64,000 bases of DNA from Lutibacter sp. Hel_I_33_5 (GTDB lineage Bacteria; Bacteroidota; Bacteroidia; Flavobacteriales; Flavobacteriaceae). Positions within the stretch are counted from its first letter, which is position 1. Every line of letters begins with the position of its first letter. Position numbers and translations under genes: made by a program. Positions 18,455 through 27,705 of the stretch are shown here, piece after piece. The DNA is taken from contig NZ_VISM01000001.1 of assembly GCF_007827455.1 (NCBI RefSeq), positions 310,001 through 374,000 on the forward strand, given 5' to 3'. A model generated the notes under the pieces. It searched no databases and was not told the origin of the DNA. It was given only the letters and a program-made list of their open reading frames with translations.

Positions 18455-19246
18455 ATGAAAGAAATAGCAAGCATTCAAAATCCATTCATAAAACAACTTG
18501 TAAAACTCCAAGAAAAATCTAGAGAACGCAAAAAACAAGGATTATTTTTAATAGAAGGCAAACGTGAAATTTCTTTAGCTATAAAAGGAAATTATCAAAT
18601 TACTTCCCTCCTTTTCTGTAACAATTTAATTACTGATAATGAGTTAGAAAGCTATACTACAAATGAAACTGAGCTTATATCAGTAACAAAAGAAGTCTAT
18701 CAAAAAATTGCCTATCGAGATTCTACTGAAGGATTGATTGCTCTTGTAAAAACAAAAGATTTTTCGTTAGAAAACATCACATTTAAAAACATCACTCCTC
18801 TACTTCTAATTGCAGAAGGAATCGAAAAACCAGGTAATATCGGAGCTATGCTAAGAACTGCCGACGCAGCAAATATTGATGCAGTTTTAATTGCTGATGC
18901 AAAGACAGATTTATACAATCAAAATGTAATTAGATCTAGTGTAGGTACATTATTTACCAATCAGATTGGTGTAGGAAGTTCTGAAGATATAATTACTTTT
19001 TTACAGAAAAACAATATAAACTTCTATGCTGCTACTTTACAGAATTCAAACGAATATCATACGGTAGATTACACACAATCATCTGCAATAGTTGTTGGTA
19101 CTGAAGCAACAGGTTTAACAGAGATTTGGAGAGAAAAAGCGACACAAAACATTAATATTCCTATGCAAGGAACCATAGATTCTATGAATGTTTCTGTAGC
19201 TGCTGCTATTGTTATTTTTGAAGCTAAAAGACAAAGAATAAATTAA
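18455..19246 (+). CDS. TrmH/SpoU-family RNA 2'-O-methyltransferase
   Basis: A 263-residue SAM-dependent methyltransferase of the trefoil-knot SPOUT class. The N-terminal substrate-binding domain begins IQNPFIKQLVKLQEKSRERKKQGLFLIEGKRE. The catalytic domain has the three SpoU motifs: EKPGNIGAMLRTADAA, IVVGTEATGLTE and the knot MQGTIDSMNVSVAAAIVIFE. The target is a ribose 2'-OH in 23S rRNA or tRNA; the subfamily (RlmB- or TsnR-like) cannot be fixed from sequence alone. The M48 protease follows 9 nt downstream, so they probably form one unit. Confidence 0.92.
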   Translation: MKEIASIQNPFIKQLVKLQEKSRERKKQGLFLIEGKREISLAIKGNYQITSLLFCNNLITDNELESYTTNETELISVTKEVYQKIAYRDSTEGLIALVKTKDFSLENITFKNITPLLLIAEGIEKPGNIGAMLRTADAANIDAVLIADAKTDLYNQNVIRSSVGTLFTNQIGVGSSEDIITFLQKNNINFYAATLQNSNEYHTVDYTQSSAIVVGTEATGLTEIWREKATQNINIPMQGTIDSMNVSVAAAIVIFEAKRQRIN

Positions 19247-19255
19247 AAAAATTAC

Positions 19256-20488
19256 ATGAACTCAACTATACTATTCTACATTCTAATAGCAATTATTATC
19301 ATCAGTTTTTTAGTTGATAAAGTTTTAGATACGTTAAACGCAAAACATTTTGATGATCCTATTCCAGAAGAATTGGCAGATGTATATGATACCGAAGAAT
19401 ACGAAAAGTCGCAATCATACAAAAAAACAAATGATCATTTTTCTAACTTAACAGGCTTCTTTTCTATCATTTTAACTTTATCATTCTTTTTCTTTGATGG
19501 TTTTGCTTATGTAGATCAGTTTGCAAGAAACTATACCAATCATCCAATTTTAATTGCGCTTATTTTCTTTGGAATTATCATGATAGGTTCTGATATGTTA
19601 ACCACACCTTTTTCATATTACAAAACTTTTGTGATCGAAGAAAAGTTTGGTTTCAACAAGACTACTAAAAAAATATTTTGGTTAGATAAATTAAAAGGAG
19701 CCTTGATGTCTGCTGTTTTAGGTGGAGGAATTTTAGCTTTAATTATTTGGTTTTATCAACTAACTGGTACAAACTTTTGGTTATACGCTTGGGGATTAGT
19801 AGCCATATTTAGCATATTTATGAATATGTTTTATGCAAAACTTATAGTTCCTTTATTTAATAAACAAACACCTTTAGGAGATGGTGAACTAAAAACAGCC
19901 ATAGAAACCTATGCAAAAAAAGTAGGTTTTACTCTCAATAATATTTTTGTGATTGACGGCTCTAAACGATCAACTAAAGCAAATGCATATTTTTCTGGTT
20001 TTGGTTCTCAAAAAAGAATTACATTATTTGATACTTTAATTAATGATTTAGAGACTGATGAAATTGTAGCCGTTTTAGCACATGAAGTTGGTCATTATAA
20101 GAGAAAACACATCATTTTTAATTTAGTTACCTCTATCCTACTCACAGGTTTTACACTGTATATTTTATCGCTATTTATTAATTCCCCTTTATTATCTGAA
20201 GCCTTAGGAGTTTCTATACCAAGCTTTCATATTGGTTTAATTGCTTTTGGAGTTTTATATTCTCCAATTTCAGAAATCACTGGTTTAGTCATGAATTATT
20301 TTTCAAGAAAGTTTGAATATCAAGCTGATGATTATGCAAAAGAAACCTTTGCAGGAAAACCATTAATTACATCGCTTAAAAAACTATCAAAAAACAGTTT
20401 AAGTAATTTAACACCGCATAAAGCCTATGTATTTATGCATTATTCTCATCCAACATTGTTGCAAAGAATTCAGAATTTAAAAAAGTAA
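19256..20488 (+). CDS. M48-family integral-membrane metalloprotease (Ste24-like)
   Basis: A 410-residue membrane zinc protease resembling CAAX protease 1/Ste24. The zinc motif is HEVGHYKRKH (HExxH, about residue 278), with a later Glu in EYQADDYAKE. Several transmembrane segments are visible at about residues 4-20, 65-85, 100-118, 150-172, 180-200, 290-312 and 325-345. Bacteria lack a CAAX pathway in this form, so a role in membrane-protein quality control is the usual inference. It lies 9 nt after the methyltransferase gene. Confidence 0.92.
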   Translation: MNSTILFYILIAIIIISFLVDKVLDTLNAKHFDDPIPEELADVYDTEEYEKSQSYKKTNDHFSNLTGFFSIILTLSFFFFDGFAYVDQFARNYTNHPILIALIFFGIIMIGSDMLTTPFSYYKTFVIEEKFGFNKTTKKIFWLDKLKGALMSAVLGGGILALIIWFYQLTGTNFWLYAWGLVAIFSIFMNMFYAKLIVPLFNKQTPLGDGELKTAIETYAKKVGFTLNNIFVIDGSKRSTKANAYFSGFGSQKRITLFDTLINDLETDEIVAVLAHEVGHYKRKHIIFNLVTSILLTGFTLYILSLFINSPLLSEALGVSIPSFHIGLIAFGVLYSPISEITGLVMNYFSRKFEYQADDYAKETFAGKPLITSLKKLSKNSLSNLTPHKAYVFMHYSHPTLLQRIQNLKK

Positions 20489-20555
20489 TACTTGCTCATT
20501 ACATTTCTTTGTGGTACTTTTCCTTATCAATAAAAAAACATTTTTAGTGTAATTT

Positions 20556-22772
20556 ATGGCCTATTCTGCAACCATAGAAGAAGAAAATAAGGAAATAGCA
20601 AATCGATATAAAGATTTGTTAAAAGGAACGTATGAAGTTTTATCTAAAGAAGATAAAGCTTTAATACGTAAAGCTTTTGATATTACTGTAGAAGCTCATT
20701 CAGAACAAAGAAGAAAAACTGGTGAACCTTATATATTTCACCCTATTGCTGTAGCAAAAATTGTTGCTTATGAAATTGGCTTAGGAGCAACATCAATAGC
20801 CGCAGCATTATTACACGATGTAGTTGAAGATACAAAATATACTATCGATGATATGGAACGGTTGTTTGGAGAAACAATTGCTCGTATTGTTAGTGGATTA
20901 ACTAAAATCTCTCGATTAAACAAAGAGAAAGACGCTTCAATTCAAGCAGAGAATTTTAGAAAAATGTTACTCACACTTAATGATGATGTTAGGGTTATTT
21001 TAATAAAAGTTGCAGACCGATTGCATAATATGCAAACTATGGATGCAATGCCTGCACATAAACAGCTAAAAATCTCATCAGAAACTTTATATATTTATGC
21101 ACCATTAGCACATAGACTTGGACTTTATAATATAAAACAAGAACTCGAAGATTTAGGATTAAAGTATACAGAACCAGAAGTTTACAACGATATTTTAAGT
21201 AAAATAACAGGTAGTAAAGAAGAACAACAGAATTACATAGATAAATTTGCAGAAACCTTAGACAAAGCGTTAGTAAAGGAAGCTTTTGATTATGAAATAA
21301 AAGGGCGATTTAAATCAATTTTTTCTATTAGAAGAAAAATGAGAAATCAGAATGTTTCTTTTGATGAAGTCTATGATAAGTTTGCCATTCGTATCGTTTT
21401 TAAACCAACTTCTAAGGATGAAAAATTTGATGCTTGGAAAATATATTCAATTGTTACAGATCATTTTAAACCAAATCCTTCACGATTAAGAGATTGGATT
21501 TCTCAACCAAAATCTACTGGATATGAAGCCTTACATATTACGGTTATTGGACCAGAAGCCAAATGGGTAGAAGTTCAAATTCGTTCTGAAAGAATGGACG
21601 AAATTGCTGAAAAAGGCTATGCCGCCCATTTTAAATATAAACAAGGAAAAGTTAATGAAAACGGTTTAGAAGGCTGGTTAAATAAACTAAAAGAAACATT
21701 AGAAAATCAAAGTTTGAATGCCGTAGATTTTGTTGAAGATTTTAAACTAAACCTTTACGCTAAAGAAATTTATGTATTTACACCTAAAGGCGATTTAAAA
21801 TCCTTACCAAAAGGTGCTTGTGCCTTAGATTTTGCGTTTGCAATTCATACCGATGTTGGACTAAAATGTAGAGGTGCAAAAGTAAACGGAAAACTAGTTC
21901 CGTTAAGTCAAGAACTTAATAGTGGTGATCAAATAGAAGTTCAAACAGCTAACAATAATAAGCCCAATGTACGTTGGTTAGATTTTGTAATTACTGCAAG
22001 AGCACGTACCAAAATTAAATCGGCATTAAAAGAAGAAGAGAAAATTATTGCCGAAGAAGGAAAAGCTATTTTGGCAAGGAAATTACGTCATTTAAAAATT
22101 CCTACGAATGATAAAACATATCATGAACTTGCTACTTTTTTTAAATTAAAAACAAGCTTCGATTTATTTTTTAGAATTGGTAATGGCGCCATTGATAATA
22201 CGCAGTTAAAAGCATACGCAGCACAACGAAATAGTAAAATACTATCATTCTTTAAAAATACGTTTAGTAGATCTTCATCAGATAATATAACTGAAAAAGA
22301 AGAGATTACTGCAAAATATGATGCATTAGTTTTTGGAAAAGAAGAGGAAAAACTAGATTATAAATTAGCCAAATGTTGCAATCCAATTCCTGGTGATAAT
22401 GTATTTGGATTTGTAACCATTAATGATGGTATAAAAATTCATAGTAAGAGATGTCCTAACGCAATTTCGTTGCAATCCAACTATGCTTATAGAATTATGC
22501 GTGCTAAATGGATAGATTCTACCAAGCAAGAATTTAAAGCAATTTTACACCTTTCTGGAATCGACAATAAAGGAATTGTTAACAATTTAACACGTATCAT
22601 TTCGAATAACATGAGTGTATTTATCCATAGTATAAATATTTCTGGAGATCAAGGTGTTTTCGATGGTAAATTGTCCATTAGTGTTAAGAACAAAAACCAG
22701 TTAAATAAGCTTATTGAGAGCATTAAAAAAATTGATGGTGTTCAAAATGTAGAACGTGTTAATACTTTGTAA
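20556..22772 (+). CDS. Bifunctional (p)ppGpp synthetase/hydrolase (RelA/SpoT, Rsh)
   Basis: A 738-residue long RelA-SpoT homologue controlling the stringent response. In order: HD hydrolase domain (GEPYIFHPIAVA, LLHDVVEDT, KVADRLHNMQT, residues 50-200), synthetase domain (DWISQPKSTGYEALHITV and EVQIRSERMDEIAEKGYAAH, 240-370), TGS domain (VFTPKGDLKSLPKGACALDFAFAIH, 400-465), helical/conserved-cysteine region (LAKCCNPIPGD, 605-640) and a C-terminal ACT domain (GIDNKGIVNNLTRII, 665-738). Both catalytic centres keep their key residues, so it should make and break (p)ppGpp. It is followed by fur and purA under a separate promoter. Confidence 0.94.
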   Translation: MAYSATIEEENKEIANRYKDLLKGTYEVLSKEDKALIRKAFDITVEAHSEQRRKTGEPYIFHPIAVAKIVAYEIGLGATSIAAALLHDVVEDTKYTIDDMERLFGETIARIVSGLTKISRLNKEKDASIQAENFRKMLLTLNDDVRVILIKVADRLHNMQTMDAMPAHKQLKISSETLYIYAPLAHRLGLYNIKQELEDLGLKYTEPEVYNDILSKITGSKEEQQNYIDKFAETLDKALVKEAFDYEIKGRFKSIFSIRRKMRNQNVSFDEVYDKFAIRIVFKPTSKDEKFDAWKIYSIVTDHFKPNPSRLRDWISQPKSTGYEALHITVIGPEAKWVEVQIRSERMDEIAEKGYAAHFKYKQGKVNENGLEGWLNKLKETLENQSLNAVDFVEDFKLNLYAKEIYVFTPKGDLKSLPKGACALDFAFAIHTDVGLKCRGAKVNGKLVPLSQELNSGDQIEVQTANNNKPNVRWLDFVITARARTKIKSALKEEEKIIAEEGKAILARKLRHLKIPTNDKTYHELATFFKLKTSFDLFFRIGNGAIDNTQLKAYAAQRNSKILSFFKNTFSRSSSDNITEKEEITAKYDALVFGKEEEKLDYKLAKCCNPIPGDNVFGFVTINDGIKIHSKRCPNAISLQSNYAYRIMRAKWIDSTKQEFKAILHLSGIDNKGIVNNLTRIISNNMSVFIHSINISGDQGVFDGKLSISVKNKNQLNKLIESIKKIDGVQNVERVNTL

Positions 22773-22815
22773 ATATCATTTGACTAAAAGCTTGGAAATA
22801 TCCATTATATAACAG

Positions 22816-22823
22816 TAAATTTG
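22816..22823 (+). promoter_or_regulatory. -7 promoter element of fur
   Basis: TAAATTTG (TAnnTTTG) lies 22 nt before the ATG at 22846. Confidence 0.6.
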
Positions 22824-22845
22824 TTCTTTCGTAAAAACTAAATTT

Positions 22846-23307
22846 ATGAGTGCTTCAAATGATAATCAAGAAGTTGTAAAAAAAGTTTTCACTGCTTTTT
22901 TAGAAGAAAACAAGCATAGAAAAACTCCCGAAAGGTACGCTATACTTCAAGAAATTTATGATGTTGAAGAACATTTTGATATAGAGTCTTTATATATTAA
23001 AATGAAAAATAAGAACTACCGTGTTAGTAGGGCTACCTTGTATAATACTATTGATTTATTACTCGATTGTGGATTAGTGCGTAAGCATCAATTTGATGGG
23101 CAATCTATGGCACGATATGAGAAAAGTTATTTTGATAAACAACACGATCATGTAATTTTAACGGATACTGGAGAAGTAAAAGAATTTTGTGATCCAAGAA
23201 TTCAAATTATCAAAAAAACGATTGAAGAAGTTTTTGATATTGATATCCATAATCATTCACTTTATTTTTACGGAACAAAAAAGAAAAACACAACTAAAAC
23301 AACATAA
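22846..23307 (+). CDS. fur: Fur-family transcriptional regulator
   Basis: A 153-residue metal-responsive repressor. The winged-helix domain (residues 8-90) contains [29 protein letters not shown] and [22 protein letters not shown]. The dimerisation domain has [22 protein letters not shown] and ends with [13 protein letters not shown]. Most Fur proteins have a structural-zinc CxxC in the segment that here reads [10 protein letters not shown], so this zinc site is absent, while the His-rich regulatory metal site seems kept. Whether it senses iron, zinc or peroxide cannot be decided. purA starts 14 nt downstream, an arrangement I recall from other flavobacteria. Confidence 0.9.
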   Translation: MSASNDNQEVVKKVFTAFLEENKHRKTPERYAILQEIYDVEEHFDIESLYIKMKNKNYRVSRATLYNTIDLLLDCGLVRKHQFDGQSMARYEKSYFDKQHDHVILTDTGEVKEFCDPRIQIIKKTIEEVFDIDIHNHSLYFYGTKKKNTTKTT

Positions 23308-23321
23308 ACACAACAAACTAA

Positions 23322-24593
23322 ATGGCTGTAGATTTATTACTCGGACTACAATGGGGAGATGAAGGAAAAGGTAAAATTGTAGATGTACTTACAACAAATT
23401 ATGACATTATTGCTCGTTTTCAAGGAGGTCCAAATGCAGGACATACCTTAATTTTTGATGGACACAAGCATGTTTTACATACAATTCCTTCAGGTATTTT
23501 TCATAAAACAGCAATGAATGTTGTTGGTAATGGAGTTGTTATCGATCCTGTTATTTTTCAAAAAGAATTAGAAAATTTAGATAAGTATGATATCGATTAT
23601 ACTACTAAATTATTAATTTCAAGAAAAGCACATTTAATTTTACCAACACATAGATTATTAGATGCAGCATCAGAAACATCTAAAGGAAAAGCAAAAATTG
23701 GTTCTACATTAAAAGGTATTGGTCCAACTTATATGGACAAAACCGGTAGAAACGGAATGCGTGTTGGAGATTTAGAATTAGACAACTGGAAGGAGAAATA
23801 TGATGCATTAACTAAGAAACACTTAGGAATGTTAGATTATTTTAATGTTCAGATTGATTATGATTTAGAAGAATTAGAAGCCGAATTTTGTAAAGGAATA
23901 GATAAACTAAGAACATTACAATTTATAGATTCAGAAGAATACCTTAACAATGCCATGAAAACTGGTAAAACTATTTTAGCAGAAGGCGCGCAAGGTTCTT
24001 TATTAGATATCGATTTTGGAACCTATCCATTTGTAACTTCATCAAACACAACTGCTGCTGGTGCTTGTACTGGTTTAGGAGTTGCTCCAAATAGAATTGG
24101 TGATGTATTTGGTATTTTTAAAGCATACACAACTAGAGTTGGATCTGGCCCTTTTCCAACTGAGTTATTTGATACTGATGGTGAAACCATGGCACGTGTT
24201 GGTCATGAATTTGGTGCAACAACAGGTAGACCAAGACGTTGTGGTTGGTTAGATTTAGTTGCTTTAAAATATGCTGTTGATGTAAACGGTGTAACACAAT
24301 TAATGATGATGAAAGGTGATGTACTTTCAGGTTTCGACACCTTAAAAGTGTGTACTTCATATAATTATAAAGGAAAAGAAATTTCACATCTACCTTATAA
24401 CATAGAACCAGAAAACGTTTCTGTTAATTATTCAGAATTCAAAGGATGGGAAGAAGATTTAACAAAAATGACTTCTGCGGATCAATTACCTCAAAATTTG
24501 TTAGACTATATTTCTTTTATAGAAAAAGAAACTGGCGTACCAATTAAGATTGTTTCTGTTGGACCCGATAGAAAACAAACCATACTAAGATAA
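23322..24593 (+). CDS. purA: Adenylosuccinate synthetase
   Basis: A 423-residue GTP-dependent enzyme joining aspartate to IMP, the first committed step to AMP. It opens with MAVDLLLGLQWGDEGKGKIVD, the P-loop-like phosphate site. GGPNAGHT, SRKAHLILPTHR, KGIGPTYMDK, AEGAQGSLLDIDFGTYPFVTSSNTTAAGA and GATTGRPRRCGWLD are all canonical. Length is standard (about 425-430). It is the second gene after fur with a 14-nt gap and probably shares its mRNA. A short hairpin, CTAAGATAAGTTTATCTTAAG, overlaps its stop and may end the transcript. Confidence 0.97.
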   Translation: MAVDLLLGLQWGDEGKGKIVDVLTTNYDIIARFQGGPNAGHTLIFDGHKHVLHTIPSGIFHKTAMNVVGNGVVIDPVIFQKELENLDKYDIDYTTKLLISRKAHLILPTHRLLDAASETSKGKAKIGSTLKGIGPTYMDKTGRNGMRVGDLELDNWKEKYDALTKKHLGMLDYFNVQIDYDLEELEAEFCKGIDKLRTLQFIDSEEYLNNAMKTGKTILAEGAQGSLLDIDFGTYPFVTSSNTTAAGACTGLGVAPNRIGDVFGIFKAYTTRVGSGPFPTELFDTDGETMARVGHEFGATTGRPRRCGWLDLVALKYAVDVNGVTQLMMMKGDVLSGFDTLKVCTSYNYKGKEISHLPYNIEPENVSVNYSEFKGWEEDLTKMTSADQLPQNLLDYISFIEKETGVPIKIVSVGPDRKQTILR

Positions 24594-24633
24594 GTTTATC
24601 TTAAGTTTAAGAACTTTGGCATATTCTTTTCAT

Positions 24634-24641
24634 TATTTTTG
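24634..24641 (+). promoter_or_regulatory. -7 promoter element of the OstA-like gene
   Basis: TATTTTTG (TAnnTTTG), with a TTTG-containing -33 candidate near 24614. It rules out the in-frame TTG at 24616 as the start, since the promoter lies inside that extension. Confidence 0.6.
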
Positions 24642-24666
24642 TAAACATCAAAAAACAAAAACAGTT

Positions 24667-26301
24667 TTGAAAAGAATATGCTTTTTTAGTTTACTAATTC
24701 TCTCCTACTTAGCAAATGCACAAGCTAAAAAAGTGACTATAGAAAAGTCTGACTATTCTTATGTTGATGAAGAAAAGTTTCCTGGCGCTACCGTATTTAT
24801 TGGTGATGTAATTATGCATCATGATGGAGCAAAACTCACCTGTAAAAAAGCATTGTATTATCAAGAAAGGAATTTTTTTAAAGCCTTTGGTGATGTAGTC
24901 ATTAATCAAGGAGATACTATTAAACAAACAAGTGATTATTCGGATTATGATGCCAACACAAAACAAGCATTGTCTTGGGGAAATGTTGTATTAACAGATC
25001 CTAGCATGGTTTTAAAAACGGATACCTTGCATTTTGATAGAATAAATCAAAAGTTATATTACAAACATTACGCAACTATAAAAGACGAAACTAATGTTCT
25101 AAAAAGTAAATATGGAAATTACTATTTAGAAAATAAAAAATTTACCGCCACCACAAGAGTTACTGTTGATAATCCAGAGCACAATGTAGTATCTAATCAC
25201 CTAGATTATTATACACAATATGGTACAGCCTATTTATACGGGCCATCAACTATTACAAACTCACAAAACGAAAATAAAATTTATTGTGAGCGTGGATTCT
25301 ATAATACCAAAACAGATATCTCTCATTTTGTAAAAAATGCTAAGCTATTTTTAAAAGAAAGAACTATTGAAGGAGATAGTTTGTATTATGATAAAAATAA
25401 AGGATTTGCTTCTGCAACAAAGAATATTAAGGTAATAGACACTGTACAAAACTCAATAGCAAAAGGTCATTATGCTGAATTATTCGACTTTAAAGATTCA
25501 CTATTTATTACAAAACGAGCTGTTGCAATTTCTGTTTTTGAAAAAGATTCTAGCTATACGCATGGTGATACCCTTTTGGTTACTGGAAAAGCAAAAAATA
25601 GAATATTAAGAGCATTTCATAATGTAAAAATATTCAAATCAGACTTACAAGGAAAATGCGATTCATTACATACTAATGAAGCAATCGGGTTAACAAAAAT
25701 GTATAGAAATCCAGTTTTATGGTCAGAAAAAAGTCAGATTACTGGAGATACCATTCATTTATTAAATAATTCTGTAACTAATAAGCTAGACTCATTAAAA
25801 GTGCTAAATAATTCGTTAATCGTTCAAAAAGATTCTTTAGGGAAAGATGATTATAATCAGATTAAAGGCAGAAATATGTTTGGTAAATTTGAAAAAAACA
25901 AACTAAGAATACTTTTGGTAAAAGGAAATGCAGAATCTGTTTATTACAATAGAGATGATAGTGGCACCTTAGAAACCATAACAAAAGAAATTTCAAGTAA
26001 TATTGAATTTACCTTAGTAGATAATGAAATTGAGCAAATAAAATATATCACTAGTCCAGATGGAACATCATTTCCTCCCGATAAAGTTACGGATGATGTT
26101 GTAAAATTAAAAGGATTTATTTGGCGTGATGATGAAAGACCTAAAGTAATGGAAGATATTTTTATTAAAGATCTATCTGGTAAACCATTACCAAAAGTCA
26201 AAAAAGGTACAGCTAAAATTAAAGAAAAACCAACTACTAAACTTGATAGTATAAATACTAAAAGGAAAGTATTTTTAATGGATAAACTAAAAGATCAGTA
26301 A
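24667..26301 (+). CDS. OstA-like (LptA/LptD-N type) periplasmic protein
   Basis: A 544-residue exported protein. The TTG start at 24667 gives a clean signal peptide (KRICFFSLLILSYLANAQA) and places the start 25 nt after the -7 element. The mature protein is a long run of short beta-strand repeats of OstA/LptA type (VFIGDVIMHHDGAKLTCKKALYY, AFGDVVINQGDTIKQTSDYSDYD, and so on), expected to form a beta-jellyroll or taco that carries lipopolysaccharide acyl chains to the outer membrane. LptA is normally much shorter, so this is the larger Bacteroidota form. It is followed after 2 nt by the aminotransferase gene. Confidence 0.85.
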   Translation: MKRICFFSLLILSYLANAQAKKVTIEKSDYSYVDEEKFPGATVFIGDVIMHHDGAKLTCKKALYYQERNFFKAFGDVVINQGDTIKQTSDYSDYDANTKQALSWGNVVLTDPSMVLKTDTLHFDRINQKLYYKHYATIKDETNVLKSKYGNYYLENKKFTATTRVTVDNPEHNVVSNHLDYYTQYGTAYLYGPSTITNSQNENKIYCERGFYNTKTDISHFVKNAKLFLKERTIEGDSLYYDKNKGFASATKNIKVIDTVQNSIAKGHYAELFDFKDSLFITKRAVAISVFEKDSSYTHGDTLLVTGKAKNRILRAFHNVKIFKSDLQGKCDSLHTNEAIGLTKMYRNPVLWSEKSQITGDTIHLLNNSVTNKLDSLKVLNNSLIVQKDSLGKDDYNQIKGRNMFGKFEKNKLRILLVKGNAESVYYNRDDSGTLETITKEISSNIEFTLVDNEIEQIKYITSPDGTSFPPDKVTDDVVKLKGFIWRDDERPKVMEDIFIKDLSGKPLPKVKKGTAKIKEKPTTKLDSINTKRKVFLMDKLKDQ

Positions 26302-26303
26302 AT

Positions 26304-27485
26304 ATGAAAACTGATTTTTATAAATATCAAGCACAAACTTCACCACACCCTTTAGCATTAGAAATATCGCATGCAAAAGGAAATTATATTTATGATACCT
26401 CTGGAAATGAATATTTAGACTTTGTTGCTGGCGTTTCTGCAAATAGTTTAGGTCATAATCACCCAAAAGTATCAGAAGCTATTAAAAATCAACTGGATAA
26501 ATACACACATGTTATGGTGTATGGTGAGTTTATTCAGAAACCACAATTAGAACTTTGTAAAGCATTAGCAGAAAATTCTCCAGATAATCTAAACGCAGTT
26601 TATATAACTAATTCTGGAACAGAAGCGACAGAAGGCGCATTAAAATTAGCAAAACGTTTTACCAATCGACATGAAATAATTGCAGCAAAAAACGGGTATC
26701 ATGGTAATACTCAAGGTGCCATGAGTGTTTGTGGAGCTGAAAAACAAAATGCAGCTTTTCGCCCATTAATCCCAGGAACAAAATTTATTGAATTTAATAA
26801 TCAAATTGATATTGACAAAATAACAACAAAAACTGCAGCTGTTATTTTAGAAACAATTCAAGGGGGTGCAGGTTTTATTGATCCTAAAAACGATTATTTA
26901 AATGAAATACAACAACGTTGCAATCAAGTTGGAGCCTTATTTATTTTAGATGAAATCCAAACTGGGATAGGCAGGACTGGAAAGTTTTGGGGGTTCGAAA
27001 ATTATAATGTAGTTCCAGATATTATTATTACTGGGAAAGGTTTGGGTGGTGGAATGCCAATTGGTGCTTTTATTTCTTCTACAGAAATAATGGAGACCTT
27101 AAAAGATAATCCAAAATTGGGGCATATTACTACATTTGGAGGTCATCCAGTAATTGCATCAGCAGGATTAGCGACTTTAAATGAAATTACAAAGTCTAAC
27201 TTAATTTCTAACACATTAAATAAAGAACAACTTATTCGAAATTTATTAGTTCATCCTTTGATAAAAGAAATTAGAGGAAAAGGATTAATGCTTGCTTTAC
27301 TTGTTAAAAGTTCTGAGATAGCTTCAAAAATTATTCTACAATGCTTGGAAGAAGGATTATTATTATTCTGGTTATTATTTGAAGGGAAAGCTATCCGAAT
27401 TACACCACCATTAACTATTTCTGAAGAAGAAATAAAAAAAGGTTGTGCAATTTTATTAAGAGTTTTATCAAATCTAGAAAAGTAA
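26304..27485 (+). CDS. Class III PLP-dependent aminotransferase
   Basis: A 393-residue fold-type I aminotransferase of the acetylornithine/ornithine group. Motifs: GNEYLDFVAGVSANSLGHNHPKV, the phosphate-binding TNSGTEATEGALKLA, LETIQGGAGFI, the PLP-aspartate loop ILDEIQTGIGRTGKFW and the catalytic lysine in IITGKGLGGGMPIGAF. Substrate specificity cannot be set; there is no arg gene cluster nearby, so an arginine-synthesis role is not supported by context. It starts 2 nt after the OstA-like gene and is probably co-transcribed with it. Confidence 0.9.
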   Translation: MKTDFYKYQAQTSPHPLALEISHAKGNYIYDTSGNEYLDFVAGVSANSLGHNHPKVSEAIKNQLDKYTHVMVYGEFIQKPQLELCKALAENSPDNLNAVYITNSGTEATEGALKLAKRFTNRHEIIAAKNGYHGNTQGAMSVCGAEKQNAAFRPLIPGTKFIEFNNQIDIDKITTKTAAVILETIQGGAGFIDPKNDYLNEIQQRCNQVGALFILDEIQTGIGRTGKFWGFENYNVVPDIIITGKGLGGGMPIGAFISSTEIMETLKDNPKLGHITTFGGHPVIASAGLATLNEITKSNLISNTLNKEQLIRNLLVHPLIKEIRGKGLMLALLVKSSEIASKIILQCLEEGLLLFWLLFEGKAIRITPPLTISEEEIKKGCAILLRVLSNLEK

Positions 27486-27593
27486 AACATTTACTTCTTA
27501 TTTAGAAATATAAATTAATATTCTAAAAATCAATTATTTACATATTGATTATAAAATCACCTATTTAACATTTCATAAATTCTCTTAAAAATA

Positions 27594-27631
27594 GTTAAAA
27601 CCAGTTAAAAGACGTTAAGCGTTTGTTAAAC
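27594..27631 (+). promoter_or_regulatory. Helically phased GTTAA repeat array
   Basis: Four GTTAA units start at 27594, 27604, 27614 and 27625, that is every 10-11 bp on one face of the helix; the last forms GTTTGTTAAAC. They lie 75-110 nt upstream of the small secreted-protein gene and about 40 bp before a weak -7 candidate (TATCTGTA near 27671). This looks like a multi-copy activator or repressor site. Confidence 0.5.
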
Positions 27632-27705
27632 TCATCATTTTAGTGAAACATTTTATTTTTTCGGTAGTCTTATCTGTATAAATTAAATCTAAAATCTCAC
27701 TTATT

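Noticed and set aside
24616..24666. Longer start (TTG at 24616) for the OstA-like gene
   Set aside because: It would place the -7 element TATTTTTG inside the coding region and bury the signal peptide 17 residues from the N-terminus.
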